From contig JALMGJ010000003.1 in assembly GCA_023362775.1 (NCBI GenBank), positions 184,719,225-184,783,224 of the forward strand: 64,000 nucleotides of DNA. The letters are read 5' to 3'. The notes under the pieces are model-generated. The model made no database searches, had not been told where the DNA came from, and saw nothing but the letters and a program-made list of their open reading frames with translations. Below are positions 54,663 through 64,000 of this stretch, in pieces. A program made the position numbers and the translations under genes. The DNA is from Charina bottae (taxonomy: Eukaryota > Chordata > Lepidosauria > Squamata > Charinaidae). How positions within the stretch are numbered: the stretch's first letter is position 1; every line of letters starts with the position of its first letter.

Positions 54663-55540
54663 GGTTGTTGCGGGTTTTCCGGGCTGTGTGGCCGTGTTCT
54701 GGCAGTTTTTGTTCCTAACGTTTTGCCAGTAGCTGTGGCTGGCATCTTCAGAGGACAGGAGCACAGCTAGAAAATTCTCTCTGTGCCCAAGTGGAGGGTG
54801 TGTGTTCCTGCTGGTGTTTATAGCTGCCGAGAGGTCATTTGCAAGAGATTGGGAGAGGTTTTTTTGTGGTGATTAGAGGGTGTGGTGCTGTCATATGTGG
54901 GATTAGCACATCTATTGTGTGAGTTGTTTGTATATTTCTGTGGTTGAGTAGAGTTTGTTGACCTTTTGCAAGCTGTGTTTTTCAGGACTGGCAGCCAGGT
55001 TTTGCTGGTATTTAGGCTTTCTTCTTTTTTTATTGAAACTGTGTTGGTGTTTATGTATTTCAATGGTTTCCCTGTATAGTCTAACATAGTGGCTGTTGGT
55101 GTTGTCCAGTATTTCTGTGTTTTCAAATAAGATTTGGTGACCAGATTGTTTGAGAGCATGTTCAGCTATTGCAGATTTTTCAGGTTGCTGTAGTCTGCAG
55201 TGTCTTTCATGTTCTTTTATCCTGGTGTGGATGCTGCATTTTGTGGTCCCAATATATACTTGTCCACAGCTGCAGGGTATGCGGTAAACTCCTGCAGCAG
55301 TGAGGGGGGTCCCTTTTGTCTTTTGCTGATTTTAACATTTGTTGTATTTTTCTGGTGGGTTTGAAGACTGTTTGGAGGTTATGTTTTTTCATTAGTTTTT
55401 CCATGTGGTCTGTGACTCCTTTAATGTAGGGCAGAAATATTTTGTTTGTGGGGGGATGTTTTTTGTCAGTTGAGTGCTGTTTTTTCGGTTTGATAGCCTG
55501 GAAATCTAGAAATTCTGGCCGTGAAAGCCTTCAACTATAC
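54663..55540 (-). mobile_element. Penelope-like element fragment
   Basis: A perfect 12-bp target duplication aaactttgtgat lies at 54651-54662 and 55541-55552. Read on the minus strand, the downstream end has the ccacacagcccggaaaaccc and gcaaaacgttaggaac text typical of reptile Penelope ends, and the coding part carries the GIY-YIG endonuclease. Only the 3' portion is present, with no RT. Confidence 0.85.
54950..55440 (-). pseudogene. Penelope GIY-YIG endonuclease, frameshifted
   Basis: Minus-strand text: EKLMKKHNLQTVFKPTRKI (55207-55404 frame), then a frame change at a C-rich run near 55304-55309, then GVYRIPCSCGQVYIG (GVY at 55284-55292; YIG near 55248-55256), TRIKEHERHC, LQQPEKSAIAEHALKQSG and NSHYVRLYRETIEI. 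GIY-YIG is the nicking endonuclease of Penelope-like elements and follows their RT. The other listed frame (54818-55159) covers part of this in a shifted phase. Not functional. Confidence 0.8.
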
Positions 55541-55552
55541 AAACTTTGTGAT

Positions 55553-56460
55553 ACCTGAATATTTAAGAAAACCAAAGCCATAGGAAAAGAGGATTGTTAT
55601 GAAATACCTGTTCCTTGTTATGAGGGGTTGATTAGGGCATAAATTACAACATTCTGGTATATGTGAGGAGCTACTATTGAGAAGAAAGACTTCCTTAAAT
55701 TTAAGGAACTATAATAAGCTTAATTGACTTCAGAAACCTGCATTTCTTTAAGTGAAGCAGCAAATCATTTCCAACAAAATCACCTCTTTGGGGTAGTATG
55801 CCCCACTGAATTTAATAGGATTCACTACTAAGTAAGCAGTCATAGGATTGGATAGAAATGGTCTATTAAATTTATTTTATTTTTAAGGAAATGGTTCTGG
55901 TCAATTTATTACTTATAATTTATTACTTCAATTGAACCATCACTTTATGGAACGACAGTCATGTTAGTTTATGCAAGACTATGGCCAGTGCTATCTGTGG
56001 ACTTGAATACTTTAATTTTAATCTCATGCTATAAATAATAGTGAATTATAATTGTATCACAGTTATGGTAACAAACCTAGAACTTCTTTTTGCTAGGAGA
56101 ACAGAATTAGAAAAGCAGTATATATTATTCACAAAACATTCAATTAAAGTGCATGTATTTTTCTCAAAACTGCTTTGGCAGCATTTGATATCTAGGCTGT
56201 TTACTTTGAATACAGTTTTAAAATATTGCCTTCCATTTTGATAATGCTATGGCAAAATACCATAAAATGTAGTCCGTGTTTGTTAACAGGTTCTCAAAAA
56301 TGTAGTTTTTATCCACTCAAATGCATGGTTTGCAATGCATAGTAATAAATCCATTTGCCTTTTCCCAAATAGATAACACATTTATTGTGGCTTCTACTAA
56401 CTAGCCAAGTTAATATGATCAGTAATATGTATGTGATCATATTTTGACTTGATTAGAGAA
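55553..56460. other. Non-coding stretch, nothing recognised
   Basis: AT-rich. The 66-codon frame at 56041-56241 has no motif. Confidence 0.45.
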
Positions 56461-56720
56461 TCATGGTTAGAATCTCAGGCCAGGTGTACAGAATCCCAGG
56501 TTCAAATCCTCACACAATTATGAATTTCTCATCATAATGTATCTCACAAGGTTGTAATGCAGGCAAATATATATGGCATATCTTCTTGGCTTCTTTAAGA
56601 ACTTTTTGTAACCCCAGGAGAGAAGCACCATCTGTATCTCTGGGGAGATGCTATTCCAGAGGGAAGGGGCCACAACAGATATGTGTACAATGCAGGCTTT
56701 CATCACTTGGTTGCACCTGC
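56461..56720 (-). mobile_element. Old LINE C-terminal relic, possibly next to a tRNA-like SINE
   Basis: The minus frame 56518-56706 has VVAPSLWNSISPEIQ, reminiscent of AP.LWN.LPPEI in CR1/L2-type RT. Nearby plus-strand ggttagaatctcagg and ccaggttcaaatcct look like tRNA boxes. Both are weak. Confidence 0.45.
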
Positions 56721-57144
56721 CACTTTGAAGCCAGTGATTGTCACTGTGGATGCTCCTTTATGCACACTGGTTTGTGCACTATTATATGAACATGCATTAT
56801 AACACAGGTACTAAAAATAAAAAAAATTAACAATAGAAATGGCTGAAATCTCATGATTTTTCTCATGCAAAATCTCTTAATATTTTGATGATCTAAGCCT
56901 AGAGAGCTGGGGAGATTTTGACATTTTTACCTACATCTTATAAGATTCCCTTCCTTCCTCCCTTCCTCCCACCCTTCCTCCCATCCATTTTATATATGTG
57001 GGTATTTGTGAATGAAATTACACAAACACAAACACACACCAGCCATGGGCACTCATGCATTAAATTGAAGTAATGGGATATAAGAAACTCATATAAGCTG
57101 TTAGATAATATAAATATAAATATTTTGGATGAAAAGGAACATTT
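56721..57144. other. Non-coding stretch with a CCTTCC run
   Basis: CCTTCCTCCC-type units lie at about 56948-56988. Otherwise nothing recognised. Confidence 0.45.
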
Positions 57145-57145
57145 C

Positions 57146-57362
57146 ATTTATTTATTTATTTGGTGCCTTCAGGTCAGTGTTGACTTCTGGTGATTGCCTG
57201 GACTAGTCCCTGCAGTTTTCTTGACACGATTTCTTGCCATTTCCTGCTTCCTGGGACTGAGTGGGTATCACTGGTCCAAGGTCACCCAGCTGGCTTCATG
57301 CCTAAAGCAGGACTAGAACTCATGGTCTCCTGGTTTCGAGTACTTTAACCACTACACCAGAC
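57146..57362 (-). mobile_element. tRNA-derived SINE (type A head, alternative tail)
   Basis: Minus-strand head cagtctggtgtagtggttaa, then gagttctagtcctgctttag, then ccaggaagcaggaaatggca, gtcaagaaaactgcaggg and a TTTA-derived tail at 57146-57160. Its head abuts another SINE on the plus strand. Confidence 0.82.
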
Positions 57363-57548
57363 TGTGAGTTCTAGTTCTGCCTTAGGCATGAAAGCCAGCT
57401 GGGTGACTTTGGGTCAGTCTCTCTCTCTCTCAGCCCAACTCACCTCACAGGGTTGTTGTTGTGGGGAAAATAGGAGGAGGAAGGAATATTAGGTATGTTC
57501 GCCGCCTTGAGTTATTTATAAAAATAATAAAGGTGGGATAATTTTTTT
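57359..57548 (+). mobile_element. tRNA-derived SINE (type A), head truncated
   Basis: From gactgtgagttctagttctg through gcccaactcacctcacaggg and gccgccttgagttatttata to an A-rich end. It starts inside the head just where the opposite-strand SINE ends. Confidence 0.85.
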
Positions 57549-58262
57549 TTAAAAAACCCTGACTCTCTTATATATTTTATTTTATAAAGTAAAATATATT
57601 TTATTAATATTTGTGTAATTCCTACATCCTACACCCCCACCAAAAATCATAAAACTTGAAACAATTCAATACTTATTCAAGAACATTTTTTTTCAGGTGT
57701 CTCTAAGGCTGTGTGGATCAGTGAACTCCCATAATTTTTACTGTCCATTTACAGAGCAGGTTTCTGCTCAGGCAGCTTTCTCTTCAAGATTTTTAATCTT
57801 AAAAGCTGCAAAAAGATTTTCTGATTCATTTCAGGGCAGGTGTTTATATTTCCTATTGAGACTATTCCAAGAAGCAGTGCAAAGGAAAAGCATTTTTTGC
57901 AGAAAGTACTCCATTACTGTGGGGCTCATTGCAAGGAATAAAGGAAAGAAATTTCAAGAAACCTAGCTAGCTTCCACATTTTCAAAAGCAAGGGTTTTTT
58001 TTCCCCTCCAGGAGGGAAATAAACATTTGCTGGACATTTTCACATGGATCTGCTGTGAAAAATCCAAATCTGTTCCCAGTAAGATCCACAATATAATTAT
58101 TTTACATCCATAGGTATTGCTGTTAAGTTTCCATTTATTCTGGAATGTGTGAGTGTCTTGGGGAGGGGGTATAGGATACAATAAACCATTACTGGTTTCA
58201 TGGATATCTCATTCATATGTTAGAGATGAAAAAACCAAAATCTATTAAGCAGTATTAATATC
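57549..58262. other. Non-coding stretch, nothing recognised
   Basis: Frame 57697-57966 (89 codons) has no known domain. AT-rich surroundings. Confidence 0.4.
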
Positions 58263-58325
58263 AAAAGATTTCCCGTTTGGAGGAGATGGGCGGTCATATA
58301 AATTGAAATAATAAATAAATAAATA
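58263..58325 (+). mobile_element. CR1/L2-type LINE 3' tail
   Basis: ggaggagatgggcggtcata followed by ataataaataaataaat. Half of the hairpin and the tail only. Confidence 0.65.
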
Positions 58326-59052
58326 ATAAAAAGAAAACTGGGGCAGTAGAAGAGGTGGCTGTAAAAATAGAGCCAAGCTTTAGTACGATTGGATTGAGTG
58401 AGACCAAATTTACAAGGGACAGAAAGGCAGGATTGATTGGAAGGCCTCTACATGCCATCCATGACAAGATGTTATAACAACTCAAAGCCTCTGTAAAGGT
58501 GAAATGAATCTGCAAGAAGGAAAAACCCCAAAAATTAAAGTGTCTGTTTCAAAATATAAGCAAGAGCACTCCAATCTTTCATAAGAACTGCTGGGGTGTT
58601 GAAGCCAACAAATACAGAAAACCCTTGGTGGTATTACTTAAGCTTAAAATCCAAGAGACAAGTAGATTTGAGCAATTCCTAACGCTATCTTTGGTACTTA
58701 TTGTATACCCTGGAAATCAATGAGTGTATTATTGAGGACTACAACCAAAGAGTGCAATCATTCTGAAAGCTACATCCTTTGAGCGAGAATCTCTTGATCA
58801 CAGCTTAGAAACGCAAGGGTGGATTATTATTGTGCAGCGCTCAGAGGAGCACAATGATCTATAGAAATTCAGAGACACAAGCGCTTCTCTTTCTGATATT
58901 TCAGAGCTGAAGCCTGTCATTCCAACAACCTCTTTGCTTTATTTTCTTTTATTGTGTTATATCTGAAATACAAGTCTAGCTGCTAGAAATAATCTGTACT
59001 GATCATTGTCACTAATAGGAGTGATACAAGGTAGCTGAAAATAAGGACCATT
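58326..59052. other. Non-coding stretch, nothing recognised
   Basis: Mixed composition, no recognised family or gene. Confidence 0.45.
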
Positions 59053-59060
59053 CTCTAGAC

Positions 59061-59999
59061 CAGAGCTTTCCAAACTGTGTGTCGCGACACATTTCTGTGT
59101 CGCGGCAAGGGCCCAGGTGTGTCGCAGGGGAACCCGGAAGAGGAGGCCATACACCACGTGGAGCCCCGCTCATCCCTTGCCGCGTGGACAGGTCCCTGCT
59201 CTGAACCCAGCTCTTCAGCTCTCGCTGCAGAAGCCAGGTAAGTTAGCAGCCCGGCTGGAGGGGAAAGTGCAGGAATGCGACTAAGCTGCCGCACCGGGGG
59301 GGGGGGGGGTGCAGGAACCGCGAAGCGCGGCGGCCAGAGACTTAGCTTTAAGTGCCAGCAGCCTGGCAGCCAAGAAAGGGATGGGGAGGCAGCTCTGCTG
59401 CCCGCCTCGCATGGCCCCCGCGCCGCCCACGCCGTCCACGTCTCCAGCTGTTCTCTGCCTCCATGGCCTGGCCTGGCACGCCGCTTCATCCCGTCGCCTA
59501 CGAGCAGAAGATGGCGGCAGTCTGATGCGCGGCCCGCAACCCCGGAGAGCTGAGCTGGGGCCGAGCCGAGGTAGCCTGCTGGCGGCTCCGGCCCAACGAG
59601 AAGGGTCCCGGCACTCCGGGGAGACCCAGCACGGGCGGTGGGGATGGGGCAGAAGGAGAGGAGCGCCTCGCCAGCACCTGCCTGGCTTCCAGCGTGCTTC
59701 ATCGGAGAAGGTAAAATGCCGGGCGGGCGGGTGGCTGAGGGGCGGGCGGGCAGGCAGGGGGTTGCCTGCAGCGGGCTCATCTGACCATCCTTCCCGGAGC
59801 TGCTGGGGCCGTATGGAGCGGTGGGGGACTTGGCATCGCTCCTTCCAGCGGGCGCTCCAAGCCCAGCTGTTCAGCCATCGATCAAGGATCGATCAGGCCC
59901 GGGGTCAGGGCTGGCCGAGGGGCTTGGGAAGACGGGTCCCTGTTGCCTGAGACATCCTTATGCATCCTCCCCCCCTCCCCCCACAATATGGCAGCAATA
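59061..59999 (+). repeat. Left arm of the hAT foldback
   Basis: Begins with the hAT end and runs to acaatatggcagcaataa. Contains gtaagttagcagcccgg near 59238, gaagatggcggcagtc near 59507, a 13-base G run near 59297, and gcctgcagcgggctcatctg near 59764. Confidence 0.85.
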
Positions 60000-60135
60000 A
60001 TAGGCAGGGCCCGAAAGAGAAGGAAAGCCCAAAGAAAGAGTGGGGATCCTGCACTTTCCACTCTCCAGAAGAGCGTTCCGCACTTGGATCCATTTCTGCC
60101 AGAGCCTTCGCGGCAGGTGGTGGTCGCTGTGGTTG

Positions 60136-60874
60136 TTATTGCTGCCATATTGTGGGGGGAGGGGGGAGGATGCATGAGGATGTCTCAGGCAACAGGGACC
60201 CGTCTTCCCTCTTCACCCCTGAGCCCCTCGGCCAGCCCTGACCCCGGGCCTGATCGATCCTTGACCGATGGCTGAACAGCTGGGCTTGGAGCGCCCGCTG
60301 GAAGGAGCAATGCTGAGTCCCCCACCGCTCCATTCGGCCCCAGCAGCTCCAGGAAGGATGGTCAGATGAGCCCGCTGCAGGCGACCCCCTGCCACGGAGG
60401 CGGAGAGCTCCACCTGTCCGCCCGCCCAGTCCCGCCTCTGCCTAGCTGGGGCCACTGCCAAGGGGAAGGGGTAGCCGAAGACGCAGACGGTGTGGGGGCC
60501 ATGCGAGGCAGGCAGTGGAGCCCCTCCCCATCCCTTTCTTGGCTTTCAGGCCGATGGCACTTCTCGGGAGGGAAAAGCCATGTCTCTGGCTGCCGCACTT
60601 CGTGGTCCCTGCACCCTCCACCCACCCCAGTGCAGCAGCCTAGTCACGTCCCTGCACCCTCTCCCCCAGTTGCAGCCCTACCGGGCTGCTAACTTACCTG
60701 GCTTCTGCAGCGAGAGCTGAGGAGCTGGATTCAGAGCAGGGACCTGTTGGCGCAGCAAGGGATGGGCGGGGCTCCACGTGGTGCATGGCCTCCTCTTCCA
60801 GGTTCCCCTGCGACACACCTGGGCCCTTGCCGCGACAGAGAAATGTGTCACGACACACAGTTTGGAAAGCTCTG
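60136..60874 (-). repeat. Right arm of the hAT foldback
   Basis: Starts ttattgctgccatattgt (complement of the left arm end) and ends ttggaaagctctg, an internal copy of the hAT end. Matches the left arm in order, with about 200 bases fewer. A spacer of 136 bases (60000-60135) separates the arms. Confidence 0.85.
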
Positions 60875-60909
60875 ATCTACAATTACATACAATACAATAC
60901 ATACAGTAC

Positions 60910-61125
60910 AAGACTGGGGGGCCAGGGGGGGATTTGGAGCCAGCAGCCAATCACGTGGGGTGGGGTTTGGAGCGGGGAGCCAATCACATGGGCCGGGGGG
61001 CGGGGTTTGGAGCCGGCAGCCAATCACATGGGCCGGGGCTGGGGTTTGGAGCCGGCAGCCAATCACGTGGGCCGGGGGCGGGGTTTGGAGCCGGCAGCCA
61101 ATCACGGGGGGCGGGGGGCGGGGAC
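60910..61125. repeat. Tandem GC-box / CCAAT-box array in the hAT element
   Basis: Five units of about 40 bases, each with ggggtttggagc (or ggggatttggagc) and agccaatcac, joined by G-rich links such as gggggcgggg. In 8687-9117 only two related units exist. Confidence 0.85.
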
Positions 61126-61207
61126 TCCTCATTAGTGTGTCACGAAATTATGGATGGCTAAAAGGCGTGTCACCAACATGAAAAGTTTGGAAAGCCCTGC
61201 TCTAGAC

Positions 61208-61904
61208 AATACTATCCTCGTTTCCTTCTCCTTTTTTTTGGGGGGGGGGAACTTCCAAATATAAATGTATACACTCATACCCAGACTTTCTGCATATGTT
61301 CATCAAAGAAAAAGAATGAAATGGAATTTAGCACACCTGCACTGAAGTGTTATACATGGTTTCTAAGAATTGCTATATTGCTTTTAAAAAGAAACAAATA
61401 GAATCCTAAATTTAGCTGATGGCAGCTGAATTCCTTTCACATAATAATCATCACCAGGAAAAAAAAGGAAAAATAAAACCTTGTAAAATTGGGACACATG
61501 AACTTAATTGTAGTTTGCCTGGAGAGGTTTTCTCAAGAATTTGGAAATCAGTTCCTTGAAACATATTTAATGTATCCATTGATTGCTGACTTACTGTATT
61601 GTGTACGCATTTTCCTTCTATGTTTTTGACAAAAATGTTAACATGTGCATGATACCATGTTATGGAGAGCATAAAATCTAGGACTGTCTTCCATTTTGTC
61701 TAACTTGGAAAGTGAAATATGGTTTACAGGAAGCTATATTTATTGTTATTAATGCTGAGAAAAAAATCAGTTTAGATAACAGAATGCTCATAATGACTTG
61801 GGTAAGATAATGTTCTTGAGTTAAACAACATCCAGCTTAATGAAAGATTCCCACAGTAACAAATTGAACCACAGTGAGTCATTTTTGAAAACTCCCTTTT
61901 TGTT
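61208..61904. other. Non-coding stretch, nothing recognised
   Basis: AT-rich. G run near 61240-61249. Frame 61451-61672 has no motif. Confidence 0.45.
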
Positions 61905-62063
61905 TAATTATTTATTTAAAAGATTTATATGGCTGCCCATCTTAAACAACTCTGGGCAGCTCACAAAAAGGTAAATAAACATAAAACAATAAAATTATTT
62001 GTAAAAAACCCTGCACCTTAATCACCCTCTTAGGATGCTCCACAGCAAGCTCCAACTACTCTC

Positions 62064-62134
62064 ATCCTATCCTATCCTATCCTATCCTATCCTATCCTAT
62101 CCTATCCTATCCTATCCTATCCTATCCTATCCTA
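62064..62134. repeat. CCTAT microsatellite
   Basis: About fourteen CCTAT units lying where the LINE UTR begins, right after its stop region. Confidence 0.97.
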
Positions 62135-62369
62135 GTGCATTGGTAAAAAGCCAGGTCTTGATGGCCTTCCAAAAGGCTAAAAAGGTGGGGGCCTGCCAAA
62201 TTGCCAGGGGGAGGGTGTTCCATAAGGTAGGGGCAGCCACGGGAAAGGCACAACCCACTAGGTGGTAGGATTTCACGGAAGGGATCTGGAGCACAGCTAC
62301 CCTATCTGATCCAGTGGGACGGGCATATATTCTTAGGAAGAGGTGGTCCCACAAATAACCAGGTCCCAT
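62127..62369 (-). pseudogene. LINE RT C-terminal piece
   Basis: 80 codons with the terminal LINE blocks HLVG, AFPVAAPTLWNTLPLAI and IKTWLFTN. Pairs with 35723-35968. No catalytic motif. Confidence 0.75.
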
Positions 62370-62439
62370 GCCATCCTGATTTTGTGTTATTTATCTCCCA
62401 CTTCCACAATTTAGGTGGGTCAGACCAATAATTATTTGT

Positions 62440-62516
62440 TGTGAACCGCCCAGAGTTCCCTGGTATAGAGGAGATGGGCGGTATATAAATTTAAATAATA
62501 AATAAATAAATAAATT
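62440..62516 (+). mobile_element. CR1/L2-type LINE 3' tail
   Basis: ttgtgaaccgcccagagttc ... ggagatgggcggtatataaa followed by (ATAA)n. Complete hairpin, no coding part. Confidence 0.8.
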
Positions 62517-62613
62517 ATTTGACTACTTCTGACTCTTGACAGATGGAAGCTTGTCAACCACTTTCCCCAGGGCTGAACCCCAAAGCTCTGGCTTGAAGTA
62601 TCTGCAAACGTAT

Positions 62614-62899
62614 TGTCCTGACTGCGAATGAAGGAACACACTGAGACTTGGTGTAAAGGCTCTAGTGTTTTGTTGTTCTACTCTGCTAGACAGAATCCAG
62701 CTAAACTAAAATGAACTAGTGATGCTCAGAGAAAATGCCCAAGAAACTAGGGTGGTGCCTTCTTTAGCCTCTTGGGAGGAAAGCAAAGTGATTCAGTACT
62801 GCGCATGCATTTATCCCCCTGGAGGGAGCCACCTCCTTCTTCACCAGTTATCTCCCTAACACCTATCTTACTTACTCCTGAGGTCCCAAAGTCCTGACA
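62614..62899. mobile_element. Probable solo LTR
   Basis: Starts tgtcctgact and ends agtcctgaca, TG...CA ends, 286 bases. Flanks cgtat (62609-62613) and tgtag (62900-62904) agree at only 3 of 5. Compare the better solo LTR at 50638-50962. Confidence 0.55.
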
Positions 62900-62954
62900 T
62901 GTAGATCAATGGCATTCCTCTTTAAATTCTAATTACCTAAAGGAAAGCAAAGAT

Positions 62955-63045
62955 GATCGACGGCCGACAGGAAGCTCTGGTGTGGGCTGGTCCATGAAGT
63001 CATGAAGAGTCGGAAGCGACTGAACGAATAAGCAACAACAAAAAG
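62955..63045 (+). mobile_element. Bov-B (RTE) LINE 3' end
   Basis: gtccatgaagtcatgaagag, tcggaagcgactgaacgaat and aagcaacaacaaa form the Bov-B 3' end. The minus-strand partner is at 7571-7662. Confidence 0.85.
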
Positions 63046-63978
63046 ATAAGCATCAGTATTGTTTTCTCTCCACCCCTCATTATTTTCCCTTTCAGTCTTT
63101 CATTCTTTTCCTGAACTGCCTTAGCCACTGAGATTAACCTGTTTGGTCAGAATGACCCCTAAAGTGAACTCCCTCACTCTGATCCAAGAATGCATGGTAG
63201 AAAAAGCCCTCTTAGCCAACCAATACAGAGAAAATGAGAAACTGCTCAGCCTTTAGCCAGTCACAGCAGAATAATTGAGAAAGCCCTGAATTCTCAATCA
63301 GTCAAGGTGAAGCGAGGGAAAGACTCCTCACTTCAGATGTTTGGGGGAAGCTGCTGGAACAAGAGCACCAAATGGGAAAAAAGTGTAAGTTTTGACAAGT
63401 ATTAATTGGACATACAGCCCACTCTAGGTTACTCCAGGACCAGAGACAACATTATGCCCATTACAGCTACTTCAAAGCTACAAGGAGATGTAATCTTTCT
63501 GAAAATATTGCTACAAATGTTTTTCCTATTAATCAGATTTTTAAAATTTATATTTATTGAGAATTTTACATAAAGTAAAAGACAAATCTAAAGAAAAAGA
63601 TTTGATTTTCAGAGAAATCTAAATCTCTATCTTATACCATCATCACTAAAGATTCCTTTATGGGAGCCTATTTATCTATGGCACAATAGCATATCTTTGT
63701 TTATGCTGTACAGAATGTACCTATGTATATGAACTAACTGATAACTTTTTTTGATAAAGTTTTATTATATTTAAAACAAAGATCAAAAACTATAGAAAAA
63801 CAAACAGAAAAAGAAAAAGAAACTAAAAAGCGTGAAACACAAGAAAAAAAGAATTTTGAAAGATTACATACAAATTAGACCTCCCACACCTGTGTTATGA
63901 ATGACTAGGCCACCTCTGGATTGAAAAATACATTTCTGTTTGCCTTTACATTTGTGGAAATCTAAGGATCCCATTTGG
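63046..63978. other. Non-coding stretch, nothing recognised
   Basis: AT-rich, with a few A-rich runs near 63570-63600 and 63790-63850. Nothing recognised up to the MITE end. Confidence 0.45.
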
Positions 63979-63992
63979 TTGAGAAACACTGG
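63979..63992. mobile_element. Right end of a hAT-type MITE at window edge
   Basis: ttgagaaacactg equals the right end seen at 1057-1070. The left end is not visible within the preceding 100 bases, so the element may be a longer form. The following gtctagga would be half of its duplication. Confidence 0.4.
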
Positions 63993-64000
63993 TCTAGGAG

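Larger units (their letters stand above)
59061..61199. mobile_element. Large non-autonomous hAT element with foldback core
   Basis: Ends cagagctttccaaactg and agtttggaaagccctg, with a perfect 8-bp duplication ctctagac (59053-59060, 61200-61207). It belongs with 8687-9117. The interior is very GC-rich, has a pair of inverted arms (59061-59999, 60136-60874), and a tandem array near the right end. No transposase domain is seen. Long frames on both strands (59055-59780 minus, 59309-59950 plus and others) are low-complexity GC-rich shadows that mirror each other because of the palindrome. Confidence 0.88.
61905..62385 (-). mobile_element. CR1/L2-type LINE 3' part, minus strand
   Basis: Minus frame 62127-62369 begins GPGYLWDHLFL and ends in LPLAIWQAPTFLAFWKAIK, TWLFTNALG. 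The 3' UTR runs left to about 61905 and contains a CCTAT microsatellite. It is a copy like 35565-35990. Confidence 0.8.

Noticed and set aside
57697..57966. 89-codon frame
   Set aside because: No domain, composition typical of random AT-rich DNA.
59055..59950. Long GC-rich frames on both strands (241 and 213 codons)
   Set aside because: Both fall in the hAT foldback, mirror each other because of the palindrome, show no domain, and GC-rich DNA has few stop codons.
62614..62899. Ordinary intergenic sequence
   Set aside because: TG...CA ends and size favour an LTR, so it was kept as a low-confidence LTR even though its duplication is poor.

Overview
The window looks like gene-poor, repeat-rich vertebrate nuclear DNA, most likely from a squamate reptile and quite possibly a snake. 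Reasons: AT-rich background; CR1/L2-type LINEs ending in a conserved hairpin plus (ATAAA)n; Bov-B/RTE remnants; tRNA-derived SINEs of types I associate with lizards and snakes; hAT MITEs; a Penelope-like element; Ty3/Gypsy and Ty1/Copia LTR elements; and long GATA, GACA and CCTAT microsatellites. I found no convincing host exon, no host tRNA or rRNA gene, no CRISPR array and nothing bacterial. The sizeable open frames are nearly all pieces of mobile elements. Family names rest on recognised motifs and end structures, not on a database search.

Layout. 1-14.4 kb: non-coding DNA with small hAT elements (965-1070, 8687-9117, 10106-10238), SINEs, a 5'-truncated CR1/L2-type LINE (4226-5382) and a GGAT/GATA microsatellite that begins inside a hAT target duplication. 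14.4-20.4 kb: decayed non-LTR elements, namely a LINE C-terminus with a terminal zinc-finger-like motif, a classic CR1 copy, pieces of an RTE/Bov-B-like LINE, and a young truncated LINE (17506-18435, minus). 20.4-31.0 kb: one degenerate minus-strand Ty3/Gypsy element (20372-30959) inserted into the RTE-like LINE. It carries three nested LINEs: 21651-22347 (minus), 23311-24989 (plus) and 25486-28086 (plus). The last has a 5' end with a YY1-like motif, an ORF1 and only the tail of ORF2. 31-43.4 kb: intergenic DNA with microsatellites, SINEs, old LINE fragments and an LTR. 43.4-48.8 kb: a complete and young Ty1/Copia element (43414-48809, plus) with nearly identical LTRs and a 5-bp target duplication, but several coding breaks. 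49-59 kb: a solo LTR, SINEs (one head-to-head pair) and a Penelope-like fragment (54663-55540, minus). 59.06-61.2 kb: a GC-rich hAT-type element with a huge internal inverted repeat and a tandem array of CCAAT/GC-box-like units. 61.2-64 kb: LINE tails, an LTR and a Bov-B tail.

Insertions were assigned by target-site duplications where visible (12-14 bp for several LINEs and SINEs, 5 bp for LTR elements, 8 bp for hATs, 12 bp for the Penelope-like element). The most unusual items are the foldback hAT with promoter-like repeats, the half-LINE, the LTR minisatellite of 36-bp (12-codon) units whose copy number differs between the two LTRs of one element, and the Copia element with near-identical LTRs yet a broken pol.
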